DNA of 64,000 nucleotides from Prevotella dentasini JCM 15908 (GTDB lineage: Bacteria; Bacteroidota; Bacteroidia; Bacteroidales; Bacteroidaceae), in assembly GCF_000614065.1 (NCBI RefSeq), contig NZ_BAKG01000012.1, positions 1 to 64,000 of the forward strand. Direction: 5' to 3'. Below, one piece after another: positions 28,363-37,399 of this stretch. The notes under the pieces were generated by a model. It made no database searches. It was not told where the DNA came from and was given only the letters and a program-made list of their open reading frames with translations. The position numbers and the translations under genes were made by a program. Numbering within the stretch: position 1 is the stretch's first letter; the number at the start of each line of letters is the position of its first letter.

Positions 28363-28590
28363 TTAAAACAAATGTTCAAATCTACTAAATTTATGTCCAC
28401 ATTTTGGGCATTTATAATTATATTGTGGCTCTCCATTTACTTTATAACCTGTTGTGTGAGGCCTGCAAGTTGGATAACCACAGTTTGGGCAAGTACGTGT
28501 GTAGTTCTTTTTCCTGTAACTTTGTGCCTTATATATCATGAAAGACAGGAATGCTACTGCAAAAATTAGAAAAAGGATAGTATCTTCCAT
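28363..28590 (-). CDS. Membrane-anchored zinc-ribbon protein
   Basis: 75 residues. One N-terminal membrane helix (ILFLIFAVAFLSFMIYKA) is followed by a CxxC...CxxC zinc ribbon (TCPNCGYPTC ... YKCPKCGHKF). The start at 28590 gives this simple layout. Function unknown; neighbours in the module are also membrane or envelope proteins. Confidence 0.55.
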   Translation of the reverse strand: MEDTILFLIFAVAFLSFMIYKAQSYRKKNYTRTCPNCGYPTCRPHTTGYKVNGEPQYNYKCPKCGHKFSRFEHLF

Positions 28591-28610
28591 AGCTGGTAAT
28601 TGAATATCGG

Positions 28611-29276
28611 TTATAGTTCTTCTATATTTCCCACACAATCCCAATCGCTCATACCTTGCTTCCATATCAAAGTCTGGTGATTGATTTGACCATCTTGTAG
28701 CATCTTTTTTATATTTTGAAGATGTAGTGGTCCTACTTGTTGTCCATTGATAACCACAAAATATGATGCAGTAGGAATGGTTGGTGGTACTGATGTTGGG
28801 ATAGCTGGAGAAACTTGTTGAGGAACCTGTTTCGCTGCTTGTCTAACACCTGAAAAATTTCTATTTCCATAAAATCCACTTTCTAATGGTGCATTACCGT
28901 ATTTGTTATTCCATGTGCTTGGTAAACAAATAAAATAGAGGAGAACAAATCCTCCAAATGGTATAAAGGACAGTAAGTAAAACCATCCCGATTTGTTCAC
29001 ATCATGAAGTCTTCTTATTGTTGAACAAAACGAGGCAGGTATCGTTGTCAAAAAAGCTATGCCGTATATAGTATATACCATAATAAACCATACAGGTGCG
29101 CCATTATCAGCTAAGTTTTGTGGACCAATACTACTTGCAATGCCTGCAGATACAAGCCATACTATTATGAGGCAAATCTGAAATAGATAAAAATACCAAA
29201 ACTCACTCCTTGAAGCCCTCCCTGTACAGGTAAATGACTTGGTGTAGCACGTCTTAATTGCTTCTGTAAATCCCAT
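28611..29276 (-). CDS. DUF805 membrane protein with C-terminal GYF-like domain
   Basis: 221 residues. The N-terminal half is a DUF805 integral membrane domain (GRASRSEFWYFYLFQICLII, later RRLHDVNKSGWFYLLSFIPF), with about four membrane helices. A proline-rich linker follows, then a GYF_2-like domain (YFVVINGQQVGPLHLQNIKK ... IWKQGMSDWDCVG). Such proteins are common and of unknown function; the GYF part may bind a proline-rich partner. Confidence 0.8.
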   Translation of the reverse strand: MGFTEAIKTCYTKSFTCTGRASRSEFWYFYLFQICLIIVWLVSAGIASSIGPQNLADNGAPVWFIMVYTIYGIAFLTTIPASFCSTIRRLHDVNKSGWFYLLSFIPFGGFVLLYFICLPSTWNNKYGNAPLESGFYGNRNFSGVRQAAKQVPQQVSPAIPTSVPPTIPTASYFVVINGQQVGPLHLQNIKKMLQDGQINHQTLIWKQGMSDWDCVGNIEEL

Positions 29277-29343
29277 AATTTTAAGTTTAAGTTAATATTT
29301 AATTTCTATTATCTGTTTAGCTATTTCTCCAGCCCTACCTCCA

Positions 29344-30303
29344 CTAACAGGTAAGCCTTTTATTCAAAGAAACGATAATGCTGTATTGTGGGTTCTCCGT
29401 AGGATAGTAACCACAGAATTGTATGCAATAAATGGTATTGTCTCCATCTCCCTTTACAACGGCTACTCCTTGCTCTCTTGCAATGCGTACTTTATTAGAG
29501 AATGCTTTGGAAGTAAGTTCTTTCTGTATAAGTAATTGCTGGATTGTGGAAATATTCTCCTTGCTTGCTATCTGTTCTTTTATAACAATAGTATCGCTTT
29601 TATGGAATGTAGGCTTTACCATTTTGCCGTTATTTGTTATGGCATTATAAAATGTGAGTATCTGTAAAGGGGGAACCTGCTGGTTCTTTCCAGTTGCGAA
29701 CTTGGCAAGGGCAATATCATCGTTGGGAATTGGTAAAGTAGCTTCGATGCTATCTTGTGGTAAGCTATAGCCCATATTGGTGATAGTCTTATAGAACTTG
29801 CCATAATCCTTGTCAAATGCTTGTTTGGCTGTTAAGTATGTAGCTATATTGGAAGAAGACAGGAAACCTTGACGTATGGTAGTTTTTCCATTACCACCAT
29901 TACGCCAGTTGTAATCTTCCAGTAAATAGCCGCTTATATCAATCATTCCCTCTTTGGTATCAACACTGTCATTCAGGTTTACCTTGCCTTGTTCCAAAAC
30001 TGCCAGCAATGAGATAGGGCGCATTAAGCCTGTTGGCTGTGATAACTGGCTTGTCTTTGGCTTTATTCCAGACTTATCATTTACCAAATTTACCATCGCC
30101 TTAATCTCTCCAGACTTGCAATCCATTATGATTACTTGTCCGTTGATTGCGTCTATCTGTCTGATGTTTTCCTCTAAAACTGAATGGACACAATCTTGTA
30201 AATCTTTATTTACGATTAGATTGGAATTTATATATTGGGCATATCCTTGGTTAGCAAATAACAATATGCTCATAGATAGTAAGTGAAAACATCTTTTTCC
30301 CAT
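29344..30303 (-). CDS. Transpeptidase-fold protein with lost catalytic motifs
   Basis: 319 residues, with a signal peptide and the fold of the penicillin-binding transpeptidase (GEIKAMVNLVND ... LLAVLEQGKVNLNDSVD). The SxxK motif that should sit in PGSTFKP is PTGLMRP (90-96), so the nucleophile Ser and Lys are missing. The SxN motif is kept (SSN, 150-152). The KTG motif position reads VVKGDGDN (281-288), without KTG. Acylation activity is therefore unlikely; a structural or binding role is possible. Such degenerate PBPs occur as cargo in Bacteroides elements. Confidence 0.75.
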   Translation of the reverse strand: MGKRCFHLLSMSILLFANQGYAQYINSNLIVNKDLQDCVHSVLEENIRQIDAINGQVIIMDCKSGEIKAMVNLVNDKSGIKPKTSQLSQPTGLMRPISLLAVLEQGKVNLNDSVDTKEGMIDISGYLLEDYNWRNGGNGKTTIRQGFLSSSNIATYLTAKQAFDKDYGKFYKTITNMGYSLPQDSIEATLPIPNDDIALAKFATGKNQQVPPLQILTFYNAITNNGKMVKPTFHKSDTIVIKEQIASKENISTIQQLLIQKELTSKAFSNKVRIAREQGVAVVKGDGDNTIYCIQFCGYYPTENPQYSIIVSLNKRLTC

Positions 30304-30326
30304 TATTTAAATTTTACTGAAATTGC

Positions 30327-30533
30327 TTATCCAAACAAGAAACTGAAAATTTTAAAGAGAAGCAATAAGCCCCCAACTACTAAGAGTATTTGGAAAATAA
30401 CATAGCCACAGCCCATACCTCCTGCCAGTGCTCCAGAAAAGAACCCTTCTCCCTTTTCTCCGTTTTCAGAACTCAAAGCACCAATAATACCTGCAATAAT
30501 GGCAACAACAATAATAACAATTAGCCAGTTCAC
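30327..30533 (-). CDS. Small two-helix membrane protein
   Basis: 68 residues: MNWLIVIIVVAIIAGIIGAL, a charged loop (SSENGEKGEGFF), and a second hydrophobic segment. No family recognised. It follows the attenuator-like hairpin at 30586-30666 and its promoter at 30851. Confidence 0.55.
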   Translation of the reverse strand: MNWLIVIIVVAIIAGIIGALSSENGEKGEGFFSGALAGGMGCGYVIFQILLVVGGLLLLFKIFSFLFG

Positions 30534-30585
30534 TTTGTTTATCTTTTAGCCAACTGTTTCCCAGAAGTAAGCGGTTATTAAATGG

Positions 30586-30844
30586 AAAAAGCGTGGGAAC
30601 TATTGAATGCTGTCTTATCTGAGGTTCTGCAATACCCACTACCAAACAACAAACAATAGCCCACGCCGTGAGGTATATCATGCCCTTTGGTAAGGGTACA
30701 ATAATCCCAAGCGTGAGCGTACTGCCTATTGTCTTTGGTAGTTGAAATTTTGCAGATTTCAGATAAAAGACAATATGTCAAACGCTCTTTTTCTAAAGTT
30801 GAACTCTTTATAACGCACACCTGCACACAGATGCACTGGAGATT
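30586..30844 (-). ncRNA. Leader or small RNA with a 3' hairpin
   Basis: A perfect -7 box lies at 30851-30858, so a minus-strand transcript would start near 30844. It ends in a long hairpin, gcgtgggaactattg (30591-30605) with caatagcccacgc (30654-30666), followed by a gctttttc run. No plausible protein is encoded. It is either an independent RNA of about 260 nt or the leader and attenuator of the gene at 30327-30533. Confidence 0.35.
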
Positions 30845-30850
30845 CAACTG

Positions 30851-30858
30851 CAAAGATA
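30851..30858 (-). promoter_or_regulatory. -7 box upstream of the small membrane gene
   Basis: CAAAGATA on the plus strand reads TATCTTTG on the minus strand. No matching -33 box is evident. Confidence 0.4.
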
Positions 30859-30957
30859 GATAAAATTCCTTATTAAATGTTTTATTCCTACAAAAACTTT
30901 ATTTTGCAAGGTGATTTTTCCATCTTAAAGAGCGTTATTCTTTATAAATCAGGAAGT

Positions 30958-31012
30958 AGTGACATTTTTTGAAAGGGGTATATAAAATGATTATTCCCAG
31001 AAAAATGTCACT
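30958..31012. repeat. Interrupted palindrome, copy 2
   Basis: agtgacatttttt (30958-30970) and aaaaatgtcact (31001-31012) flank a core with ggggtatataaaa. It ends 2 bp before the stop codon of the small tyrosine recombinase (31015). Confidence 0.75.
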
Positions 31013-31014
31013 GT

Positions 31015-31602
31015 TCAGAAAGTAAGACAGTCGTATGTCTCCAAGATTTCCTCCTGACGTAAGCCAAGATAGCGTTTCGTAATGGCAACTGACGAGTGGT
31101 TGAAAAGTTCCATGAGCTTGACAAGTGCCAGTTCTGCGTTGTCGCTGTTCATGTTGTAAACCTGTCTGCCAAATGTCTTGCGCAGGGAATGGCAGCTAAA
31201 ATGTCTGATGTGCAGACGGTATTTGACTTTAATCTCTTTGAGAATGATGTTTATCCGTTGCACAGTGAAAACCGTTCCTTTCTGACTTATCAAGATATGG
31301 TTCTCCATACTGACAGGCTTGATATGCTCGTAACAGTCCCATATGTGGAGTTGCAGCTCATGGTTGATACGCACCGTCCTACGTTTGCCTGTCTTGCGTT
31401 CCGTTATGGTAAACTCCGTAACATCGAGTATCTGCTTCCACCGTAAGGCAAGAATATCTGATATTCTGAAACCTGTAAAACAGCCAATTGCCACAAGAAG
31501 CGACATCTTGTAGTTTCCGTTTCTTGCCAGTTTGCGTATTAAGTTCATGGCTTCTGACCATTCGAGGTAGTCAGCCGTTGTGCTGCTGTATTTCAAACTC
31601 AT
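31015..31602 (-). CDS. Short tyrosine recombinase, catalytic domain only
   Basis: 195 residues with no N-terminal core-binding domain. All catalytic positions are present: R46 (GFRISD), K70, H138-x-x-R141 (CHSLRKTFG), H169 (FNHSS) and Y178 (KRYLGL). In contrast both large integrases in this window lack the first Arg. Short recombinases of this type in Bacteroidales often act as DNA invertases or cassette recombinases. The gene lies right next to palindrome copy 2, which is a candidate for its own recombination site. Confidence 0.85.
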   Translation of the reverse strand: MSLKYSSTTADYLEWSEAMNLIRKLARNGNYKMSLLVAIGCFTGFRISDILALRWKQILDVTEFTITERKTGKRRTVRINHELQLHIWDCYEHIKPVSMENHILISQKGTVFTVQRINIILKEIKVKYRLHIRHFSCHSLRKTFGRQVYNMNSDNAELALVKLMELFNHSSVAITKRYLGLRQEEILETYDCLTF

Positions 31603-31715
31603 AATAACATTCGTTTATGTTGGGTTTATAAGGAAAGTGAACATTGTTCTGATAGCCATTTTACTAAGTGGTTGATTATCAGCACAACATTCACTTTCAC
31701 TATTAGTGAATATAA

Positions 31716-31925
31716 TCAGAGGTAACTTTCCTCATTCAGTGTCTCGCACGCCATCCAGCAGCAGTTTTTTACTTGGAAGTGGTATTGTTCTTCAAGTGTG
31801 GAAAGAAAATCCTCAAAATCAGCGTATTTGTAGGATTCCTCAATCTGTTCTGCCGTTAAGCGTATCTTGATAACCGTTGCCGTACAGAAGTCAAGTATTG
31901 CAATGTAATTCGTTTCCATCGTCAT
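31716..31925 (-). CDS. Small acidic protein coupled to radC
   Basis: 69 residues (METNYIAILDFCTATVIKIR ...). Its start overlaps the end of the radC gene by 4 bp, so it is translationally coupled. Small conserved proteins in this position are common in Bacteroides elements; function unknown. Confidence 0.6.
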   Translation of the reverse strand: MTMETNYIAILDFCTATVIKIRLTAEQIEESYKYADFEDFLSTLEEQYHFQVKNCCWMACETLNEESYL

Positions 31926-32368
31926 ATCCTCCCCATGTCCTTGTAGCTGTAATAACCGTTGTTAGTCATAATTAGATGGTCAACTAAGTTTATCCTCATT
32001 ATCTCACACGCTTTCCTTAACCGTTCTGTCAGATGGTCGTCCTGTATGCTTGGGTTGAGGTTTCCGCTGGGGTGGTTGTGTGCGAAGATTATCTGTGTGG
32101 CATTGGTCAGTAATGCTCCCTGCATAATCGTTCTCACATCAACAGGTGTTTCCGATATTCCACCCTCTGAAACCGTGTTATAGGCTACAAGTTCGCATTG
32201 CTGGTTAAGGTAGAGTACCTTGGCATATTCCCTGTACTCTATTGTTCCCTCCCTGAATGTTGGAAGCAAGATGTTGTATGCTTCCTGTGAGCTTATTACT
32301 TTGCCCTGTTTCTCACGCAAGGGCTTGTATTGCAGCGTAACCTCCGCTACCTTGAAATCCATATCCAT
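31922..32368 (-). CDS. radC: RadC-family JAB/MPN domain protein
   Basis: 148 residues, the JAB/MPN metallo-isopeptidase-like domain alone. It has the HNHPSGN motif (IIFAHNHPSGNLNPS) plus a downstream Asp for zinc binding. RadC-type proteins are nearly always found in mobile elements; a DNA-repair role from early genetics is not supported. It begins a group of element genes on the minus strand. Confidence 0.9.
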   Translation of the reverse strand: MDMDFKVAEVTLQYKPLREKQGKVISSQEAYNILLPTFREGTIEYREYAKVLYLNQQCELVAYNTVSEGGISETPVDVRTIMQGALLTNATQIIFAHNHPSGNLNPSIQDDHLTERLRKACEIMRINLVDHLIMTNNGYYSYKDMGRI

Positions 32369-32456
32369 AGTTGTAATGTATTAAAATGTTGGTAAAGTAT
32401 AAAAAGGGAGACACACCATGTTTGGCTGTCTCCCCGCTCTCAATCAACAGTTCACT

Positions 32457-33479
32457 TTATCCTATGAACCATCTGTATTTCTCATCACCGTGCAAGGCGT
32501 TGTTGATGCCCACCGCAACCTCCGTAGCGTTGACCGCTCTCTGCAAGTAGGTATCTATGTAACTCCCCTTGTTGGATTCCGTAAGCAGGTTGTGGAAGTC
32601 CCACAGGGAAAGCTGGTCGTCCTTGGCACCGAAATCAGGATTGCTATAATAGCCACGGCACACATTGTTTACCTGACTGTCTGTAATGAGTAGCTTAGGT
32701 ATCTGCTTGGTGTAGTTCTGCGGCAAGGCTTGGTACATTCTCATTCTTCCCACAATCTGCGCAAACTGCGTTTCTGTGAGAGAAGTGTTTGAGAGTGTCT
32801 GCATCAGGTGTATCTCCCTTGCAGGGTTGAAGCTGTAAAGCAAATCCATGACAGCCTTGTAGATGTCCTGCACATTCATTACCTCCATCGAAAGCCTTAC
32901 ACCGTCACCAGTAAGCACTTGATTACTGCAAATCTGTACTCTCCAGCCTACGAATATGGAGAACTTCTCCACACCACGGCTGGCTCTGTACAGATTGAGG
33001 TCGTTGTAATTACGCACGCCACCCACACAAAGCTCCAATCGCTGACCGTTCAAGGTTTCGTAGATGGTAGGGATGGTGAACGCAAATGCCATACGCTGAT
33101 AGAACTGTGTCTTTTCACATTCCAACAGCTCTGATGCTTTCTTGCCCAGCGCATCGGGTGTCCTGCCTCTAACGATATGCGACACACGAATGGCAGGATT
33201 GTTTACCTGTTCACCATGATAGAAATCTTTGGCTGCATCGTGAACGCAACTGATGAAATCCTGATGTGAGATAGTAAGCTCTTGATTGCCCCAAGTAGGG
33301 ACTACGCACGTACTGGCAAGCTCTTCAAGTGAGATAGCGTTGGTGTTGGCTTCGAGGAAAGAAACGCTGCTACCCTCCGTTGGGGTGTCCTCAATGATAA
33401 CGGCTTCCTCTGCATCGCTGAAATCATAGGCTCTGTTGTTCTGTGCCACAACAGCAGGCATTAAAACTACGTTGTTCAT
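32457..33479 (-). CDS. DUF3871 family protein
   Basis: 340 residues from the ATG at 33479 (MNNVVLMPAVVAQNN). The region from about residue 70 (TWGNQELTISHQDFISCV ... HIVRGRTPDALGKKA ... CVGGVRNYND) has the DUF3871 pattern of Bacteroides mobile elements. Function unknown; its central part resembles phage and plasmid DUF932-like proteins of unknown role. Confidence 0.7.
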   Translation of the reverse strand: MNNVVLMPAVVAQNNRAYDFSDAEEAVIIEDTPTEGSSVSFLEANTNAISLEELASTCVVPTWGNQELTISHQDFISCVHDAAKDFYHGEQVNNPAIRVSHIVRGRTPDALGKKASELLECEKTQFYQRMAFAFTIPTIYETLNGQRLELCVGGVRNYNDLNLYRASRGVEKFSIFVGWRVQICSNQVLTGDGVRLSMEVMNVQDIYKAVMDLLYSFNPAREIHLMQTLSNTSLTETQFAQIVGRMRMYQALPQNYTKQIPKLLITDSQVNNVCRGYYSNPDFGAKDDQLSLWDFHNLLTESNKGSYIDTYLQRAVNATEVAVGINNALHGDEKYRWFIG

Positions 33480-33955
33480 AACTTGTAAATGAATTAAGTG
33501 AATATTGATTGAAAAACAGGGCATAAATGAAAACAGACCGAAAGCGGATTGCTCCAGCTTCCAGCCTGTTACACATATAAATCCCTAAAAGCATTTAGGA
33601 GTTATGATAAGCCTATTTTTCAAGGTAAAGACCTCTACTATTTTTCATTTACTCCTGCTCTGTGTGGGAGGGGATGCAAGGCAGGTGTACCCTTGTGCGT
33701 ATATTTCCCCTAAGTGTGGTTTGGGTGATAATGCCTTGTGTTTTAATGGCAGGGGTGGGGATAACGATAAAGGGGGCATATTTCAGAAAGGGGTGTACTA
33801 CTGTATTTTCGTTTTGTTGCTGCATCTGTATTTTTAAGCAGGGGGAAAGGCGGTTTTTCGGTAGTTGCTATATAATTCCTTTAAAACGGTCATGCCTTGC
33901 AAGATGACAAGTGTCTTGTTAGGCTTTGACCTATGTCCGCTCATTTGTGGGTTAC
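33480..33955. other. Gene-free spacer upstream of the DUF3871 gene
   Basis: No gene is convincing in 475 bp; two overlapping plus-strand frames lack recognisable features. The only structure seen is a short cctaaa...tttagg dyad near 33588-33600. It is probably the promoter and leader region of the DUF3871 gene. Confidence 0.45.
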
Positions 33956-34675
33956 TTACGCCTTATTGAACCACCTCTGTGCATTTTCCTTGATATTGAC
34001 TTTACCAATCTCCGTGCACGCTTCTAGACACTTTATCAGCTCTTTTGTTTTTTCTATGGTCGGCTCTGGGAGTTGAACGAACTTTTTTTCGTCTTTGCCA
34101 ATATTCACCCATCGTGGTTTGCATCGTCTGATAAGTTCCGCAAACTCGTCAGTATCAAAATCCATAATAGGCTCTACTGTAACCATCGTTACAATCCCTT
34201 TTTGTGCAATTATCTCCATTGCCTTAACTCTATCCTCTATGCGTGGGGCATTACACATTATGTCAGGATAATTGCGGTTACTCTCCAGTGTGGTAAGGAC
34301 TACTGCGTGTTTGAAAACAGGGTGATCAATGAATTGTAGGATTCGTTGAGGATTCTTCGATTGGAAGAAATAGATAATGTGCTTGCCTTGTGGTTTGTCC
34401 TCATTATAAGCTGCACAACAATCCAACACTCGTTTAATCCATTTATCTTTTATGTCCTCTGCAAACATATCTGTAGAACTGCCAACAAATATCCGTTGTC
34501 CCTCGTTCAAATCGGTTGTGAACTCTTTTTGGATGAGGGTTGGCTTATCCATTCTGTATTTTTCCCAAGTTGGGTGCATATAACAGTATTTACATCCGTG
34601 ATAGCAAACGCCCTTAATAGGATTCCATGTGTGGGTGACGAACCTGTACATGTTGCCTGTTTCTTTATTCAACAT
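33956..34675 (-). CDS. Radical-SAM-like DUF5131 (phage Gp37/Gp68-type) protein
   Basis: 239 residues. The N-terminus has TWNPIKGVCYHGCKYCYM, a Cx3Cx2C cluster motif as in radical SAM enzymes. GSSTDMFAEDI, FFQSKNPQRIL and VTVEPIMDFD follow, as in the DUF5131/Gp37/Gp68 family of phages and mobile elements. The substrate is unknown; members often lie next to three-Cys-motif partner genes in phages, but here the neighbour is a helicase-like gene. Confidence 0.8.
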   Translation of the reverse strand: MLNKETGNMYRFVTHTWNPIKGVCYHGCKYCYMHPTWEKYRMDKPTLIQKEFTTDLNEGQRIFVGSSTDMFAEDIKDKWIKRVLDCCAAYNEDKPQGKHIIYFFQSKNPQRILQFIDHPVFKHAVVLTTLESNRNYPDIMCNAPRIEDRVKAMEIIAQKGIVTMVTVEPIMDFDTDEFAELIRRCKPRWVNIGKDEKKFVQLPEPTIEKTKELIKCLEACTEIGKVNIKENAQRWFNKA

Positions 34676-34736
34676 TTTTCTTTTGATTTAAGTTCCTTAT
34701 GATATGACAATCTACCATTGAGGGATTAATAATAAT

Positions 34737-36557
34737 TTATGAGAATTGCCTCTCTGTTACATATTTTGGACTGATAAGATAATAACCTTTTGCCTCATTC
34801 TTCCGTTTCTCTACTGCTTCAAAGTATTGGAGAATATCCTTGGCGGTGGTAGCCTTACATTTAGGCACTCCCAACGACTCATGTATTCGTTTTAATTCTT
34901 GTTTTATAAAGTGAGATGTGTACCATCGTCCTGCTGAAAACGAATTATTGACCATTCTTATGACATCCGAAGATTTGGCTTTCTTTTCATGCCAGGCAAG
35001 TATCATCTTCTCCCTAATGGATTTAGGGTTGTAATTCAGTTTCTCTATTATCTGCTTTCCCAGCACTTCCCACGCTTCTACAATCAGAGGATCGGCATTG
35101 TGGAGGTCATTTCGGAATTGCATAGCCATTTCCGTCTCATCACCTTTAAGAGTTTCCAACTGCTCTACAAGCTGCTTTCGCTTCTCCTTAATAGGAATTG
35201 AGGTACTTCTGATTTTCAACCGTTCAAAATCACCATATCTATAAGTGATGTTTGAGGTGGCTACATCATAATATCCACATCCTTCATATCCTCCATATAA
35301 GCGAGTAGAATCGTGGTACATCACTTTAAGCAGTTCCTCATGGATATAGTTGTCTATCTTGAAAGCATCCTCTTTGCCGTAATCGTCAAGAAATCTGTTG
35401 TAAGGAAGAACTTCCATGGCATCACTGAAAGCCGCTCTACGATTGATGCCTGTTTCGCTGTTCTTGAAAGTCTCAAACTTCTCATATATTTCTTTATCAC
35501 ACTGATACCGTGTAATAATATCACTTTTACCTCGTACAGGGATTCTTTCATCAAGGTTACTTATGTGGTATATGTTACTTGTCCCATTGCGGAATCTGCC
35601 TATTATCTGCACGGCATCCATATAAGGGTCAATCATTGTATAATCAGCGGTTAAGCAATCGGTAATCATCACAACATTTGGCTTACATTCCAACTCTATA
35701 TCCAGTGCATTGTAAAATCGGCTTGTCATCCAGTTGCATTTCGCCATGTGCTTCTGATTCCAGTTCTCATGTGCGTTGCAGAACTTCTGCTTTTTTAACT
35801 TATCCACACTGTCAGCTGAACAGAACACTGCCGAATCTTCCGTAATTCTCAACTGTTCCATCATTGCAAAGATTATGTCTGTAGAGTTCACAAAAAAGAA
35901 AACAGGTCGCTCATCCAGCTGTGGCAGTAACTGTCGTGTCCTTTCCAGTACATTATTGGTGACACAGACCGTTATGGATTTCTTGTAGTTGAAGTTGGGG
36001 CAGATGGTGATAACATCAAAATTCTCAAATCGAGGGTCTGCAAACTCTGATGGAGGTGTGGCGGAGACCATAGCCTTGTCGTTGCACTCAAAAAAGTAAT
36101 CCATGGGCAGAGATATGTTCTTGCGGTAACCACAATCCTTGACAATCTTCTGGCACTCATCGAACAATAGAAAATAGCCATCAGTCCGAATATCTGTCCC
36201 CATCTGTTCAAATGCTGATCTCACCTTGTAGAAGCTCTCGGGAGTGGTCAGTATCTTTATCTTCTTGTTCCTGTCTTGGGATTTGATGATGTAGTTAACA
36301 ACATCTTGGGTATAGATGCCCTCGTAAACTCCAAACAGATTGTCATTTTTATGTTTTGGGTCACGACACTTTCCATATATAACAGGTCTGTTCGGCTCAA
36401 TGATGATAGAGTTTCGCGCAGCCCGAAGTTCCCCATAAGTTGCCCCAATGCCTGTAAGGGTCTTACATAGGATAGTGTTTGTTGGAATCACTGGCAGGAC
36501 TTCTGACAGATGTTGTACCTTACCGTTACTCACTGAGATTTCAATTTTCTTCTTCAT
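34737..36557 (-). CDS. SF2 helicase-like protein of mobile elements
   Basis: 606 residues with superfamily 2 motifs: a degenerate P-loop KTLTGIGAT (near residue 32), a DECQ box (LLFDECQK), VSATPP (motif III), and QIIGRFRNG (motif VI). The missing lysine-type Walker A suggests unusual or lost NTP hydrolysis. The C-terminus is helical (YNPKSIREKMILAWHEKKAK ...). It is 61 bp upstream in transcription of the radical-SAM gene; the two may form one module. Confidence 0.75.
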   Translation of the reverse strand: MKKKIEISVSNGKVQHLSEVLPVIPTNTILCKTLTGIGATYGELRAARNSIIIEPNRPVIYGKCRDPKHKNDNLFGVYEGIYTQDVVNYIIKSQDRNKKIKILTTPESFYKVRSAFEQMGTDIRTDGYFLLFDECQKIVKDCGYRKNISLPMDYFFECNDKAMVSATPPSEFADPRFENFDVITICPNFNYKKSITVCVTNNVLERTRQLLPQLDERPVFFFVNSTDIIFAMMEQLRITEDSAVFCSADSVDKLKKQKFCNAHENWNQKHMAKCNWMTSRFYNALDIELECKPNVVMITDCLTADYTMIDPYMDAVQIIGRFRNGTSNIYHISNLDERIPVRGKSDIITRYQCDKEIYEKFETFKNSETGINRRAAFSDAMEVLPYNRFLDDYGKEDAFKIDNYIHEELLKVMYHDSTRLYGGYEGCGYYDVATSNITYRYGDFERLKIRSTSIPIKEKRKQLVEQLETLKGDETEMAMQFRNDLHNADPLIVEAWEVLGKQIIEKLNYNPKSIREKMILAWHEKKAKSSDVIRMVNNSFSAGRWYTSHFIKQELKRIHESLGVPKCKATTAKDILQYFEAVEKRKNEAKGYYLISPKYVTERQFS

Positions 36558-36606
36558 AGTTTATTTATTATGGAGGAGGGAGTTTAAGCCCTCCTCCTGT
36601 TCTTAT

Positions 36607-37170
36607 TTAGATGGCTACATTGTAATCTCTTAGAAGCTCTATATTTTCATCAGTTCTTGGGATTCGGAAATATATGGTTCCTTTCCTCAACACTTTTTGC
36701 CCAGTAATGTAGTTAGACCTCTCTCTAAAAAGAGGCGTGAACTGGATGCTCCAGTGTTCTTCCAGCATCAGCATCAGCACTAAGAGGGCATAATTTGTTT
36801 CCTCCTCCAATGGCTGGGTTTCCATTGGTGATGCATCAAAGTCTGCAATCTCACCTGACATCAGGTAGTTTATTAGACCTGTGAAGCTTACATCTTTTAA
36901 TTCATATCGAAAACCTTTCACTTGTTTACTCTCAATCCAAGCACAAGGCTTATTGTCTTTACTTGTATAGAACTTGACAGATAACTTCTGCCCTGCTTTC
37001 ATCATCGCTTGAAGCTGGTTGTAAGCTCCGATGTTGTCGTACTGGCCTTGTGCCTCCTGTAAAATCGGCAACGTAAATGTTCCCTTTTTCATATTTTCTT
37101 TGGTTTTTGTTTCTGTACTTGCAGATGTCTCTGCGTTGATTACTTCTGCGTTTTCTGTATTTTTTGTCAT
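36607..37170 (-). CDS. Protein of unknown function
   Basis: 187 residues with a charged, low-complexity start (AEVINAETSASTETKTKENM) and a soluble core (VSFTGLINYLMSGEIADFD ...). No domain is recognised. It is the first gene of the helicase/radical-SAM group, upstream of the helicase by 49 bp. Confidence 0.55.
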   Translation of the reverse strand: MTKNTENAEVINAETSASTETKTKENMKKGTFTLPILQEAQGQYDNIGAYNQLQAMMKAGQKLSVKFYTSKDNKPCAWIESKQVKGFRYELKDVSFTGLINYLMSGEIADFDASPMETQPLEEETNYALLVLMLMLEEHWSIQFTPLFRERSNYITGQKVLRKGTIYFRIPRTDENIELLRDYNVAI

Positions 37171-37349
37171 AATTATAATATCACTTAACCTTTACAGCGA
37201 TAGGTTTTAATTCGCCCATATATCTGCAACATTAAAACCAACAAGTATCAAAGGAATAAGAGAATTTTACTGTCATATTCTTTGCCCTTGTAGATAAAGA
37301 TGAAATTGGGAAAACAAACAGATAAATTCCTTGAAGAAAGTGCTGACAC

Positions 37350-37387
37350 AAAAAAAGGAAATGACATTTTTATTCGTCATTTCCTTT
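37350..37387 (-). terminator. Intrinsic terminator of the gene at 37400
   Basis: An 11-bp stem, aaaggaaatga (37354-37364) with tcatttccttt (37377-37387), followed on the minus strand by seven T residues. Confidence 0.8.
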
Positions 37388-37399
37388 GAAAAGAGTATG

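Noticed and set aside
30578..30853. A 91-residue gene on the minus strand
   Set aside because: The start lies on the -7 box of the predicted promoter, and the frame runs across the terminator-like hairpin.
33604..33907. Two overlapping small plus-strand genes
   Set aside because: The products are low-complexity hydrophobic strings with no promoter and lie in a clear spacer.
37350..37387. A fourth copy of the palindromic site, because the sequence includes tgacattttt
   Set aside because: It is a perfect intrinsic terminator with seven T residues and lacks the GGGG-TATA core of the other three.
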